DNA from: Beta vulgaris subsp. vulgaris
Taxonomy: Eukaryota > Streptophyta > Magnoliopsida > Caryophyllales > Amaranthaceae
Reading direction: 5' to 3'
DNA: 64,000 nt
Assembly: GCF_026745355.1 (NCBI RefSeq)
Contig: NC_079203.1
Span: 38,288,492 to 38,352,491, forward strand
The notes below the pieces were generated by a model, which was not told the origin of the DNA, searched no databases, and worked only from the letters and a program-made list of their open reading frames with translations. Positions within the stretch are counted from its first letter, which is position 1. Each line of letters begins with the position of its first letter. A program made the translations under genes and the position numbers. This document shows, one piece after another, positions 35,201 to 45,873 of the stretch.

Positions 35201-36429
35201 TCTCTCTCCTTCTAAATGTTGGAACACTAGTCTTCTTCTCTCCCTTGTCCCCCCTCATATTGTTTCTCTCATCTCGTCAGTGTATGTTCCGTCTTCTGAT
35301 CAACCTGACAGGTTGATTTGGGGTCTTACGGCTGACGGTGAGTATTCTGTTAAGTCAGGGGCCTTGCTTGCGCAGGGTCTCACCCCCGCTACCTTTAAGA
35401 AAGTTGAATTTCGTTGGATTTGGAGTCTTTCGATTCCTCCAAAAATTAAGAATTTTCTTTGGAAAGCTTGCAACGATCGTTTGCCTTCTAAAACTCGTCT
35501 AGAAAGAAGCCATATTTTTCTTCCTCAGCAGTGTGTCTTCTGTAATAACGCGTCAGAATCTGTAGCCCATCTCTGTTTTGCTTGCTCTTTCACTTTAGAT
35601 GTTTTTGCTCATCTTCAGGCCTGTTCCAACTGGCCTAGTCCTCCTGCTTGCTTAGCTGAGCTTAATTTGTCTTCCTTTCGCTCGGTTTTTGAGGCTTGCG
35701 AGAGTCTTACTTCCAAAAATGATATCTTGAAATTCTCTTTTGTTTGGTGGTTTGTGTGGTTTTTCAGGAATAAGGTTATTTTCAATGATGAGACTTCGTC
35801 TTCAAGGAAGGTGAGTTCTGTTATCAGCTCGTTTTTTGAGTCGTGGTCTGCTGCTTTATCATCTGAGGTGGTTGTTTCTAAGCTCCCCCAGAAAGGTAAG
35901 GGTGCTTCTAAATTGGTGCGGTCTGGCCCAGCGTCCTACTGGTCTCCTCCTCCCCCAGGTTGGTGTAAACTGAACTTTGATTAAACTAGCTAATGGTAGG
36001 GCAGCTATAGGTTTTGTTATTAGGAATTCTTCGGGGGACCCCCTCCTATCCGGAGGTAGGGCTCTGGGGCAGAGTTATTCGATCTTTCAGGCTGAAGCTC
36101 GGGGTCTTTTGGAAGGTGTTTCAGCTGCTGCTACTCTCAACATTGATCGGTTACTTGTTGAGGGAGATAATCTTACTGTTATTAATTCTATTAGAAAGTG
36201 CTGGAAAATTCCTTGCGAAATCCATTATATTGTGCTTGATATTGTTTCTAAAATCCCCCTTTTTAATTCCTTTCAGGCTCAACACTGTTATCGTGAAACT
36301 AATAAAGTTGCGGACCTTATGGCAAATTGAGGCCACTCTCATGCGGATCTCGTGTATCAAGCTCCTCCCTTTGATGTTGACTTTTCGCTTTTCGTCCGTA
36401 AGGACGTTTTAGGGTGGCCTCCTGATTAG
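32280..36429 (+). pseudogene. LINE ORF2 (endonuclease, RT, zf-RVT, RNase H), multiply broken
   Basis: The start is ATG 32280, then a premature TAG at 32295 where the family has Trp (…TAG NVRGSGRKN). Endonuclease: CEVKTKSNPTQAII, GDYNE (about 32700), SSDHCQISL (about 32960). RT: APDKAPSPDGFPPYFF, LIPKIDNPSFPNHFRPISL, IKLDMEKAYDRLEW, then after a frameshift near 34195 RQGDPLSPYLFILC and the catalytic FADD at 34352. zf-RVT is near 35370-35620 (FRWIWSLSIPPKIKNFLWKA, CVFCNNASESVAHLCF). RNase H is at 35980-36330 (AEARGLLEG, VEGDNLTVINS, CYRETNKVADL). Further breaks: TAA 33211, TAA 34667, shift near 34985, TAG 35136, shift near 35980, TGA 36328. Confidence 0.9.
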
Positions 36430-36771
36430 GGGGTGCTCCTAAGTTTCCCTTCCTTATCAAAAAAAAAAAAATCAATAATTATGCCCAAAATACCCTCATT
36501 AAAATAATTTAATTCCTAAAATATCCTCATAATTTCAGCTACCAATGTACCATTATTAATGAGAAAATGGGATCTTTTACCCCGTTGAACTTCTCTACAT
36601 ATTAAATGTACAACATTAAATGTTCGATTTTTATTTTTTTCTGTTAAAAAAAAAATAATGTAGGTGTTTTCTAATAAAAGTGAATATATTTATTCAAATA
36701 AAACAAAATTCCACTTACCTTAATTCCCGTGTAAAAACTTAATCATGACTTTTATTATGAGAGAGAGGGAG

Positions 36772-36887
36772 TAAGAATTATCTTTTGATTGTGTGGTTTG
36801 GCTTTTCTCCTCAGTTTGATAAGAATTCCTTTTTTTTTCTTTTTTTGTGACAAAGAAGCTTGAAGGCCAAAAGTTAAGTTGATGATA

Positions 36888-36925
<38 letters not shown>

Positions 36926-37279
36926 ATGAACTAAATTTATAGTACAATAATAAACCATTTACATAGGATTAGAAAAATATATACTAAATTAAATACAATA
37001 CTAAATACAATACCAAGAAGGATTATCTCTGAATACGATCTCCTGAACATATTCAAGAAATACTCTTAAAAACGTTGCGTAAAACATATATATTTAATAT
37101 TATAATTTTAAAATTTAAAAATAAAAAATAATGTTTTGGATAAATATGTATAAATATATAATTAGTATTTTAGAGACAATAATAGGAAAATTTGTTAACA
37201 ACGGGGAATCAGATTAGGATACTTTGTATATATTTTTGTCAATAGATAATGATAAAGTGATACATATAATGATATAACA
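36772..37279. other. AT-rich segment, diverged copy at 42.9-43.2 kb; ATT microsatellite
   Basis: 36785-37080 matches about 42895-43180 in order (TTTGGCTTTTCTCCTCAGT, TGAACTA.ATTTATAGT.CAATAATAAA, ATACTAAA). The two therefore descend from one repeat, now ~6 kb apart. An ATT microsatellite fills 36889-36925. No gene is seen. Confidence 0.55.
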
Positions 37280-37392
37280 TTTTTTTTTGGTAAATAAAGC
37301 ATCATAAATTAGAATAGATCCTTACAATCCTCAATATATTGAGTTCTACAATAACTAGGAGGTGTGGGGAAAATCCTCGCTACATTACAAAC
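37280..37392 (-). mobile_element. LINE 3' end fragment, antisense
   Basis: Poly-T at 37280-37288 marks the tail. On the minus strand the sequence reads ...ACACCTCCTAGTTATTGTAGAACTC and ATTGAGGATTGTAAGGATC before it, which from recall is the common end of plant LINE transcripts after ORF2. It is cut on its other side by the LTR that begins at 37393. Confidence 0.45.
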
Positions 37393-38065
37393 TGTTTCTG
37401 CTAAGCAATTGAGGGTGATCATAAATGCTGATGTGTGCTGAGAGACTTGATATGGGCCCCAAGAAGGTACGCCTGAGATCCGTTATCCGTACATCGGAAT
37501 CCTGCAAAACAAGGTTAGCCTACCCCAAGGTGGTCCCGGGATCTCCCCTTCGACGCTCAAGTCAGTAAATGATTGAGGTCGAGAGAGAAAGGGATCAATA
37601 TAGAGAGAGATGCTCTGGGTTTGGCAGCTTAGAGTTGCTTACCTTTGTCTGATGAGACAACCCCTATTTATAGAGGATAGGAGCCCTAATAAATGAGGGT
37701 ATTTTGGTCACTTCCAGCTGGTGGAGGGATGGCTTCCCTAGTTCTAGGGGTATTTTAGTAACTTTGCCATAGGTGGGCTGGTCCAAGAAATGGGCCCAAA
37801 GAATTAGCCCCACGCCAAGTAACCGGAGTGAAAATCGCCATTTTAGCTCGGTTGATTGGCGGAATAAGCTGATTACATTTTTGCCGATATTTAGCGGGAC
37901 CCAAGAATTTTCATGCCGGATCGTAGCGGAGGAAATCTTCTGGCGCTAGGATTAACCAAGCATGGGGGTCTCGCTGGCCGAACTTTAGTAACTTTGCCAT
38001 AGGTCAGCGAGTCGGGGTCGAGGGGTGAAACGCCCTGGTGGTGGTTAGGGGGCAACGCCCCCGAA

Positions 38066-38700
38066 CTTTTTCGGAGTATAGGCTGGCCGAGTGGCCGAGC
38101 GGCTCTACGGGCCGAGCTATTGTGCTGGCCGAGCTGCTATGCTGGCCGAACGACTTTCACGGGCCGAGCAGCTATGCTGGCTGACCAACTTCATGGGCCG
38201 AGTGACTATGCATAAGATTAACCAAGAACTTTTTCGGAGTATAGGCTGGCCGAGTGGCCGAATGGCTATACGGGCCGAGCTGCTCTGCTGGCCGAGCTGC
38301 TATGCTGCCCGAACGACTTTCACGGGCCGAGCAGCTATGCTGGCTGGCCAACTTCATGGGCCGAGTAGCTATGCTGGCCGAGCGGGTAACATGATCGAGT
38401 GCCTCTATGGGCCGAACATCTCCTCTGGTCGAGCGGCTCGACGGGCAGACCGGGTGCCCTGACTAGGTGACTCCACGGGCCGACCCGCTCCCTTGGCCGA
38501 CCAGCTTCACTGGCCGAGCAGGTAACATGGTCGAGCAACTCCGAGATGGCCGAGTGTCTGACCAAGTGCCGAGGCCTAGCTGGCCGAACTGATGGGGTGC
38601 CTTTGCTTGGCCGAGCCGGTGCCGTCAAGGCTTGGCCGACCGGATGCACTCGAGGCTTGGCTTCGTGATGCCCTTAAGACTTGGCCGACCAGGTAGATTG
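38066..38700. repeat. GGCCGAG-based minisatellite in the giant LTR
   Basis: Short units of about 20-25 bp of the form (C)TGGCCGAGYNGCTATG. A longer unit of about 165 bp starting GAACTTTTTCGGAGTATAGG repeats at 38065 and 38226. An apparent 123-codon frame (38091-38462) is only the repeat read through and is not a gene. Confidence 0.75.
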
Positions 38701-39190
38701 GACGCCACTCATATAAGGGGCTAGCGAGCTCAATGTTGTCCGAGTGGGTGCGAATGAAGTACTTAGCCTTAATTTGGTTAAGTATGAGAGCGACTCGTCA
38801 AAGGAGACGGGATCTCCTAGTGGTCGAGCGGGTCGGACGCTACTCGGATGAGGAGCTAATGAGCCCCATGCTGTCCGAGTGGGTGCCTATGAAGTACTTA
38901 GCTTGAATTTCGCTAAGTATTTGAGTGACGCTCCTCGAAGTGCCGAGTGAGGTCCTTAGCCATATTTTGGCTAAGCGTTTGAGTGACGCTCCTCGGAGTG
39001 CCGAGGGAGGTCATGGACGCTCCTCGAGATGCTGAGGAAGGTCTTTAGCCATATTTCGGCTAGGCGTTTGAGGGACGCTCCTCGGAGTGCCGAGGGAGGT
39101 CATGGACGCTCCTCGAGATGCTGAGGAAGGTCTTTAGCCATATTTCGGCTAGGCGTTTGAGGGGCTAATGAGCCCCAAGCTTGTCCGAGA
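38700..39190. repeat. Degenerate CTTAGCC-hairpin repeats, giant LTR
   Basis: Units contain CTTAGCC…GGCTAAG-type hairpins and CGCTCCTCGRAGTGCCGAG words. A 93 bp direct repeat (GACGCTCCTCGAGATGCTGA) lies at 39014 and 39107. Confidence 0.6.
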
Positions 39191-40235
39191 AGGTGCCTTC
39201 TCTCGCTAAGCCTCTTTAGGCTAGGAGAGTGACTCTCGCCAAGGAGGGGAAGGCCTCCTTGGGCCGAGTTGAGTGGACGCGGCTCGGATGAGGGGCTAAT
39301 GGGCCCCAAGCTTGTCCGAGCCGATGTCGTCTCTCGCTAAGTCATCCAAGACTTAGGAGAGTGACTCAACCAAGGAGGGGAAGGCCTCCTTGGGCCGAGT
39401 TGAGTGGACGCGGCTCGGATGAGGGGCTAATGAGCCCCAAGCTTGTCCGAGCTGGTGCCGTCTCTCGCTAAGTCAAACTGGGACTTGGGAGAGTGACCCA
39501 ACCAAGGAATGAGGCTTCCTTGGGCTGAGCTAGGTGGACGCGGCTCGGATAAGGAGCCAATGAGCCCCATGATTGTCCGAGCCGGTGCCGTCTCTCGCTA
39601 AGTCAAACTGGGACTTGGGAGAGTGACCCAACCAAGGAAGGAGGCTTCCTTGGGCCGAGTTAGGTGGACGCGGTTCGGATGATGGGCCAATGAGCCCCAT
39701 GCTTGTCCGAGCCGGTGCCGTCTCTCGCTAAGTCAAACTGGGACTTGGGAGAGTGACCCAACCAAGGAAGGAGGCTTCCTTGGGCCGAGTTAGGTGAACA
39801 CGGCTCGGATGAGGGGCCAATGAGCCCCATGCTTGTCCGAGCCGGTGCCATCTCTCGCTAAGTCAAATTGGGACTTGGGAGAGTGACCCAACCAAGGAGG
39901 CTTCCTTGGGCCGAGTTAGGTGGACGCGGCTCGGATGAGGGGCCAATGAGCCCCATGCTTGTCCGAGCCGGTGCCGTCTCTCGCTAAGTCAAACTGGGAC
40001 TTGGGAGAGTGACCCAACCAAGGAAGGATGCTTCCTTGGGCCGAGTTAGGTGGACGCGGCTCGGATGAGGGGCCAATGAGCCCCATGCTTGTGCGAGCCG
40101 GTGCCGTCTCTCGCTAAGTCATCCAAGACTTAGGAGAGTGACTCAACCAAGGAGGGGAAGGCCTCCTTGGGCCGAGTTGGGTGGACGCGGCTCGGATAAG
40201 GTGCTAATGAGCCCCAAGCTTGTCCGAGCCGGTGC
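39190..40235. repeat. 130 bp tandem array (8 units) built of hairpins
   Basis: GTGCCGTCTCTCGCTAAGTC or a close variant starts at about 39193, 39325, 39455, 39585, 39715, 39845, 39971, 40101 and 40232: eight 130 bp steps, one shortened to 126. Each unit holds three inverted repeats in series: CTCTCGCTAAGTC…GACTTGGGAGAG; CCAAGGAAGG…CTTCCTTGG; and a nested one, CGGCTCGGA…GGGGC…GCCCC…TCCGAGCCG. Confidence 0.92.
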
Positions 40236-40379
40236 CAATGAAATATTTAGCTTTGAATTTGGCTAAGTACGAGGCCGACTCGTCACAGGAGAGGGGGTCT
40301 CCTAATGGCCGAGCGACTCGATTTGTTTGCACTTAGCTATTTTCGCTAAGTGGTAGGGTACTCCTGGCATAGCCGAGGA

Positions 40380-41000
40380 GGTACCACGAGATATACGCTC
40401 GACTCGGGGGGCTAATATGAGCCCCATGTTTCGTCGAGGAGGTCTTGCGACGCTACTCAACTTGCGAGTAGGTCCAGTTGTTGATACTTAGCCATTTTTC
40501 GGTTAAGTTGGTTAGGACACTCCTCTTATGACTGAGGAGGTGCCAATTAACGAGCTTCCCGAACCGGGAGGGCTTTGTTAGCTCCATGCTTTCCGAGGAG
40601 GTCTTCCGATTCTTACTCGACTTGCGTAGGTTTGATTGGTTATACTTAGCCGTTTTTGGCTAAGTTAATAGGACGCTCCTCTTCTGACTGAGGAGGTGCC
40701 AATGATGGACCTTCTCGACTCGGGAGGGCTAGTGAGCCCCATGCTTTCCGAGGAGGTTTTCAAACGCTACTCAGATCCCGAGTAGGTTCAATTGTTAATA
40801 CTTAGCCGTTTTTTGGCTAAGTTAGTAGGTCGCTCCTCTTCTGACTGAGGAGGTGCCAGTGATGGAGCTTCCCGTTCCGGAGGGCTTTGTGAGCTCCATG
40901 CTTTCCGAGGAGGTCTTCACGATGCTACTCAGATCCCGAGTAGGTCCAATTATTGATACTTAGCCGTTTCTTCGGTTAAGTTAGTCGGGGGAGGCTTCTC
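40380..41000. repeat. ~157 bp tandem array (4 units), giant LTR
   Basis: TACTTAGCC starts at 40485, 40643, 40799 and 40957 (steps 158, 156, 158). Each unit has a CTTAGCCGTTTTTGGCTAAG hairpin, CTCCTCTTCTGACTGAGGAGGTGCC (also fold-back), and GAGCCCCATGCTTTCCGAGG. It is related to, but distinct from, the 130 bp units. Confidence 0.85.
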
Positions 41001-41283
41001 CATATTTGAGTGCCGTTGGAGAAGTTTTTATTCAGGAGATGACGAACATCATCGCACCTCCATCAAGTGTATTCATTTGACCAGCTGAGGCGTTCAAGCA
41101 ATCAGCCCCACGCTGGTTGATCGGATAGGGTAGCATCATTCCTTCCCAAGGCGATCGTCCAGCGGAAAACGAGAGAGATCCATGTTCCTGGGGTATCCTG
41201 CTAGGCCCGAGAGGGGGGGTGAGACGCCCTGGTGGGGGTTAGGAAGCAAAGCCCTCGAAAAAAAAAACTTTTAACCCCCAACA

Positions 41284-42352
41284 CTTAATTAGATCATTAT
41301 TTACTCCCTTCCTCGAGTTATTTGTTTATTTAACTTTTAAGTCCAATTCTAATATGATATAAAGACCCATGTTTTAACCTTTTCAGTCTTTTAGAACAAA
41401 ACCATATCAGTTTAGACACCTAACACTTGATTAGATTATTACTCCCTTCTTTAGACTCAATTACTCATATTTGTTTATTTAGCTTTTGATTCCAAGTCGA
41501 ATTTGATTGTGCATTTGTGCTGAAAGTACGTAGGATTTTGATATATGCGCATATGTAATTTTAACAGATTTTTCACTATATACCTCCGACAATTCATGAA
41601 ACTCTGTTTGGCATAATAGTGCGCGAAATTAATACTCTTGGAGAACAAGAGGTCTGATGTTCGATCCATAACTCATGACATGCTTATGTCTTTTTGCTTT
41701 TTCTTTTTCTTTTTTCCCTTGGATTACCATGTTCCTAATTTTGAAAAATATTTTCTGTTCACTGTTAGTATCTTCTTCTTTTCTTTTTTTTCCTTATATC
41801 TTGCCTCTTTGGCTTATTATGTTCCTAATTTTGTAAAATCTTTTTTATTTATTGTTAGTATCTTCTTCTTTTAGTTTTTATATGTAATTAACTTTTTTTT
41901 TTTCCTCAAATCATTGTTAACAATGATAAATAATAGATGTATCTTCTTTTGCCTTGACTTAAGAAAGCAATTTGGTAATTGATCTTAGTTACTAATATTA
42001 CTAATGAATTATAACTTTAGTTTCTAAAAATCTACCCACTTACTTGTGAACTATTCTTTCAATTCCTTGGAAATTTGACAATGGTCAAACAAATGATTAA
42101 TGGACAAAACTGCTTATAAATTAAAAGGTTGTGATTTATAACAATTAAATTAGCTATAACTTCTTTGTAGTCGTTGATAATAATATATTTAAACTTTGAT
42201 GTGTATCTATCAGTGTTTTTATTCCTCATTTAAATTTTGCAGTTAAAATTTTAATTTGTCGAATCGGCCCCTGTGAAATAGTTGGTCAAGATCTGCCACT
42301 GATTGTGCTGAAAGTACGTAGGATTTCGATATATGCGCATATGTAATTTTAA
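41284..42352. other. AT-rich repeats, no gene seen
   Basis: ACACTT(A/G)ATTAGAT.ATTA…TTGTTTATTTA.CTTTT repeats at 41281 and 41419, a ~138 bp tandem duplication. 41517-41596 matches 42305-42378, that is the flank of the next MITE plus its first ~37 bp, so a broken copy of that MITE insertion sits here. No coding content is recognised. Confidence 0.5.
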
Positions 42353-42858
42353 TGGATTTTTCACTATATAACTCCGACAATTTTTTTTATTCACCATATA
42401 CGTTCGGTTTTTCAAAATTCACCATATACCCCTCAATTTCTTGATAATTCACCATCTGCCTTTGATGGTTAACGACTACCAACTTTTTTGATCATAAACC
42501 TCTAATTCTGCTACTAAACCTTAATTAATCCCTATTTGAGTAGTTAATTTTAATTTACCACCATTAGAACACCACAATGACCCCTCTTATCACTTTTCTT
42601 CCATAACTCTCTTTCTTGTGTCTTTGGCCTTAGGTATTATTTCAATGCCAATTTGTTAGGGCCAATGAGTGAAATAAGGACTAATTAAGGTTTGATAGCG
42701 AAATTAGAGGTTAATGATCAAAAATTTTGATAGTTACTAATCATTAAGAGTACATGATGAATTATCAAGAAATTGAGGAATATATAGTACATTTTGAAAA
42801 CATCGTAAGGTATATGGTGAAAAACAAATTTGTCGTGGGAATATAGTGAAAAATCCGT
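42353..42858. mobile_element. MITE with ~190 bp TIRs and 9 bp TSD (MULE-like)
   Basis: GGATTTTTCACTATATAACT at the left is mirrored at the right. Inner blocks (TTCACCATATAC, TCAATTTCTTGATAATTCA, AACCTCTAATT) are also inverted. TAATTTTAA lies at 42344-42352 and 42859-42867. It is 506 bp with no ORF. Confidence 0.8.
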
Positions 42859-42867
42859 TAATTTTAA

Positions 42868-43970
42868 AAATTAATAAGTAAGAATCACCTTTAGATTGTG
42901 ATTTTGTGATTTGGCTTTTCTCCTCAGTATGATACCGTTCCTTTGTTTTTGCTTACAGACTAGGGAAGGTCAAATACTAATTAAGATTATTATTAGTAGA
43001 TGAACTATATTTATAGTGCAATAATAAACTTAATTTAGGTAGGAACAGGAAAAAATATACTAAACTAGATATGATACTAATTATTTTAATTTTTTTGGAA
43101 GGAAGATATGATACTAATATAATATTTAGAAAGATTATCTATTAAATAAACACTCCTAGATGGATTCATGACATACTCCTAACATTTGCAGATAATGGAA
43201 GATAGAAATGAAGAACTCATACGAATTTGAGTTAGTCTTATGTGGACCTGGTCCACACTGATAGGAGTATAAAAGTTATAAGAATTTAGATGGAGTTCAA
43301 ATGGAATTAGGAGTATAATTTTTGAAGGGTTGCCGCTTGAATTTTGTTTCTTTAATTAATGAAATTTTTTAAATAACTACTACCTTCAGTTCCTAAAGAT
43401 CCTCTATGGGATCTTATTAGATTCACTTTAATATGTAGTTTGTAAATATTTACTTTTTATAATTTTTACAAATACATAATTAAAATATTAGCGTCCAAAG
43501 TTTGCATTGAAATACGTGAAAGTGAAAGTGGAGGTTCTTTAGAAACCAGGGGGAGTATTGTTCTGGTAATTTTTTTTCCTTTGTTTTTTCTTTTAAATGA
43601 GCAGTTAGTTTGCTGTATTTCAGGTACACACACATGGCAAGATGCGTGACAATGTGTGACAATGTGTGACAATGTGAGAATAGATAGACTGTTGGATTAA
43701 GCTAAATCTAACAATCCAGAATGATCGCGCGTCATTAATGCCACAATTATTATAAGTAAACAGACTTTCTTATCCAAGTTAGAACATGTTATACATTATT
43801 TTAGAACATGATGTACGTTTTTGTTTTAGAACATGTTGTGCATTGTATAAGGACGATGTATATAGTGTTTTAATTTATAACATATTGTACATTGTTTTAG
43901 GGTTTTATTAAATGCCGTCCTATTTTTTTTCCAACTAATGCCCTATATATATACATTTTATGTCACTAGT
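42868..43970. other. AT-rich spacer with small repeats, no gene seen
   Basis: 42895-43180 is the copy of 36785-37080. A GTGTGACAAT unit repeats three times at 43645-43675. AGAACATGTTGTACATT variants recur at 43780-43900. No gene is seen. Confidence 0.4.
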
Positions 43971-43973
43971 GGA

Positions 43974-45605
43974 AAAAAGCCTATCCGATGCGGTCAAAAT
44001 CGGACTTTTTGATGCGGTTTTGATCCGCATCGGATAGGCTCGCAACAGCTAACTAATTTTTTCTGATGTTGTTTTACTATAGAACCGCATCAGTACGTAG
44101 GTCTGCACATTTAACAATGCTCAATTTTTGGCGCTAGGTATCATCTCAATTTTTGGCACAATACTTTCCCACTATATTAGTCTAATAATATACCAAATCA
44201 AACATATATCTACAACAATAATAAATTATACAGAAACAAAATTATACAATATGCATATAAATAACAATTTATATACATAGAACTAAATAAATTCATAGAA
44301 ATAACATTATGATATAAATAAAGAAAATTACATGCAGAAACATACGAAAATAAAAATTTAACATATATACAGAATATTATAAACCTAAAAATTGAGAGTA
44401 TACGAAAATTTAGAACTAAATCCTAAAATAATCGACAATAATGAGAATTTATATATAAAAATGAAACGAAAATTAGATCTAAAAGCTCATTATACGAAAA
44501 TTAAAATATACTAATTATACGAAAATTTCAGTTTGTTCACGAAATAATTGCAATTATCCAGTAATTATACGAAATAATTTAAACGAAATCGAAAATTAGA
44601 TCTAAAAACTAAAATTAGTAAACGAAGGAACTAAAAACGAAAATTAGAAAAAAATATTAGGATACGAAAAAATAACGAAAATTAGAAAATGAAGAACTAA
44701 AAAACATTACCCATATAAAATGAAAATTAAGAATCGAACAAAAAAATCAAACGAAAACGAAGCCTGAATTAAAAGAAACGAAAATGGATTCTAAAACGAA
44801 AAATGAAATAAAAACCTAAACCAAAACCAGATCTAAAAACAAAATCCAAAATAAATGAAAAAAACACCTAAAACCAGATCCAAAAACTAAATCCCATAAA
44901 ACTCAAACGAACCAATTTCTTGTGTATCTTCGGTTCTTCGTTTCGCTCATCATTTTGTTCTTCATTTTCGATCTTCAATATTCGCTCTCTGACTTGTTCT
45001 TCATCTTCACCCTTCTTTTTCAATCTTCTTAATTGTGATTCATCCGTTCTTCGCTCTTAATTCGTTTTAATTTCTTCGCGGTTAATTCATTTTGTAAGGG
45101 AAGAGTAAAGAGGAGGGAGAGAGGTGAGTGAGAATTTGGTCTGTGCGGGAGTTAGGGTTTGAGGAAGTGGCTGGGACGAAGAGAGAGAGAGGGAGGAGAA
45201 TGGGGGCTGCGTATAGAGAGGGGAGTTAGGGTTTGAGAGTGACGAAATGAATAGAGGAGAGAGAGAGAAGAGAATGAGCCGCCCTTTAGGAGGGAGTTGT
45301 GGTTTGAGAGTGACGAAATGAAATGAGGCGGAATTTGGGCCCCGCTTTAGGTTTAAATGAATGCTTCATTTGGGCCCCGCATGTTGTTTTATTGGTTATT
45401 TTATGGAACGGTTTTCGGATGCGGTCCCATGAACCGCATCAGGCTCATGAAAAACCGCATCATATTTAAAATATGATGCGGTTTTTTAAGGACCGCATTA
45501 GATTTTGTTTGCCAAATTTTCCTCATATTTTTTGTTGATTTTCGGATGCGATTTACAAAAATCGCATCTGTTACTAAGTGATATATAAGGTTTTTTCCAC
45601 TAGTG
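43974..45605. mobile_element. Non-autonomous CACTA transposon, TSD TGT
   Basis: Begins CACTAGTGGAAAAAAGCC and ends in the inverse of CACTAGTGGAAAAAACC, flanked by TGT at 43971-43973 and 45606-45608. Subterminal regions carry many GATGCGGT/ACCGCATC copies, the usual En/Spm transposase-binding layout. The interior is 1.2 kb of A/C/G-biased sequence with ACGAAAATTAG words and then a G-rich stretch. There is no transposase. Confidence 0.93.
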
Positions 45606-45873
45606 TGTATTTATATATATACATTTTCTCACTCTCTCTCACTCTCCCACTCTCATATATACTTCCTCACACTATCTCTCCATCCAACGACTTCTCCGAC
45701 CACTTTTCCGGCCAATTTTCTGATCACTCTTTCTCATCACATATTAAAAGAGGTTAAAGGACATCATCACGCCGCCACTCCTTCGGCAACTTCTCCGACA
45801 ACCTTTGAGTTTACAATACGTGCAACGTTTTCGAAAATTGGAAATGCTGAAAATGCTAAAAAAGTGGTCAGGC

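Larger units (their letters stand above)
29783..36470 (+). mobile_element. Near full-length LINE (L1-type with RNase H), 17 bp TSD
   Basis: ATCAATAATTATGCCCA occurs at 29766-29782 and 36471-36487, directly flanking the element. It ends in a poly-A tail of 13 bases after CCTTATC. It has a ~830 bp 5' region, ORF1 with a CCHC knuckle, and ORF2 with endonuclease, reverse transcriptase, zf-RVT and RNase H. At 6.69 kb it is close to complete. Both ORFs carry stops or shifts, so it is dead, though the target duplication is perfect. A truncated sibling is at 2024-2397. Confidence 0.92.
29691..36771. mobile_element. Stowaway-like MITE, split by a LINE
   Basis: The left end (CTTCATTCATCTCATAATAT AAGTCATGATT) and the right end (inverse of CTCCCTCTCTCTCATAATAA AAGTCATGATT) match as terminal inverted repeats, with TA at 29689-29690 and 36772-36773. 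The native MITE sequence is 29691-29782 plus 36488-36771; the rest is the LINE. The insertion shows the MITE is the older element. Confidence 0.75.
37393..41283 (-). mobile_element. Giant LTR (~3.9 kb) of a Ty3/gypsy Tat-like element
   Basis: On the minus strand it starts TGTTGGGGGTTAAAAG (41283) and ends GCAGAAACA (37393). A TATA box (TATAAATAG, 37664-37672) is followed by a CT-rich leader and TGACTTGAGCGTCGAAGGGG, which I recall as a hallmark of Tat/Ogre-type LTRs. 37393-37800 matches the compact solo LTR at 49570-49960. The rest of U3 (37802-41283) is tandem arrays. GTGA(A/G)ACGCCCTGGTGG(T/G)GGTTAGG occurs at both 38025 and 41219. No coding domain lies inside. Flanking 5-mers do not match (CAAAC, CTTAA), so the right boundary or the intactness is uncertain. 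Confidence 0.6.

Noticed and set aside
38091..38462. 123-codon plus-strand frame
   Set aside because: It is a read-through of the GGCCGAG minisatellite; the peptide is only the repeat.
39190..41000. Possible CRISPR-like array
   Set aside because: It is a contiguous tandem repeat with 130-157 bp units and no unique spacers, inside a plant LTR.
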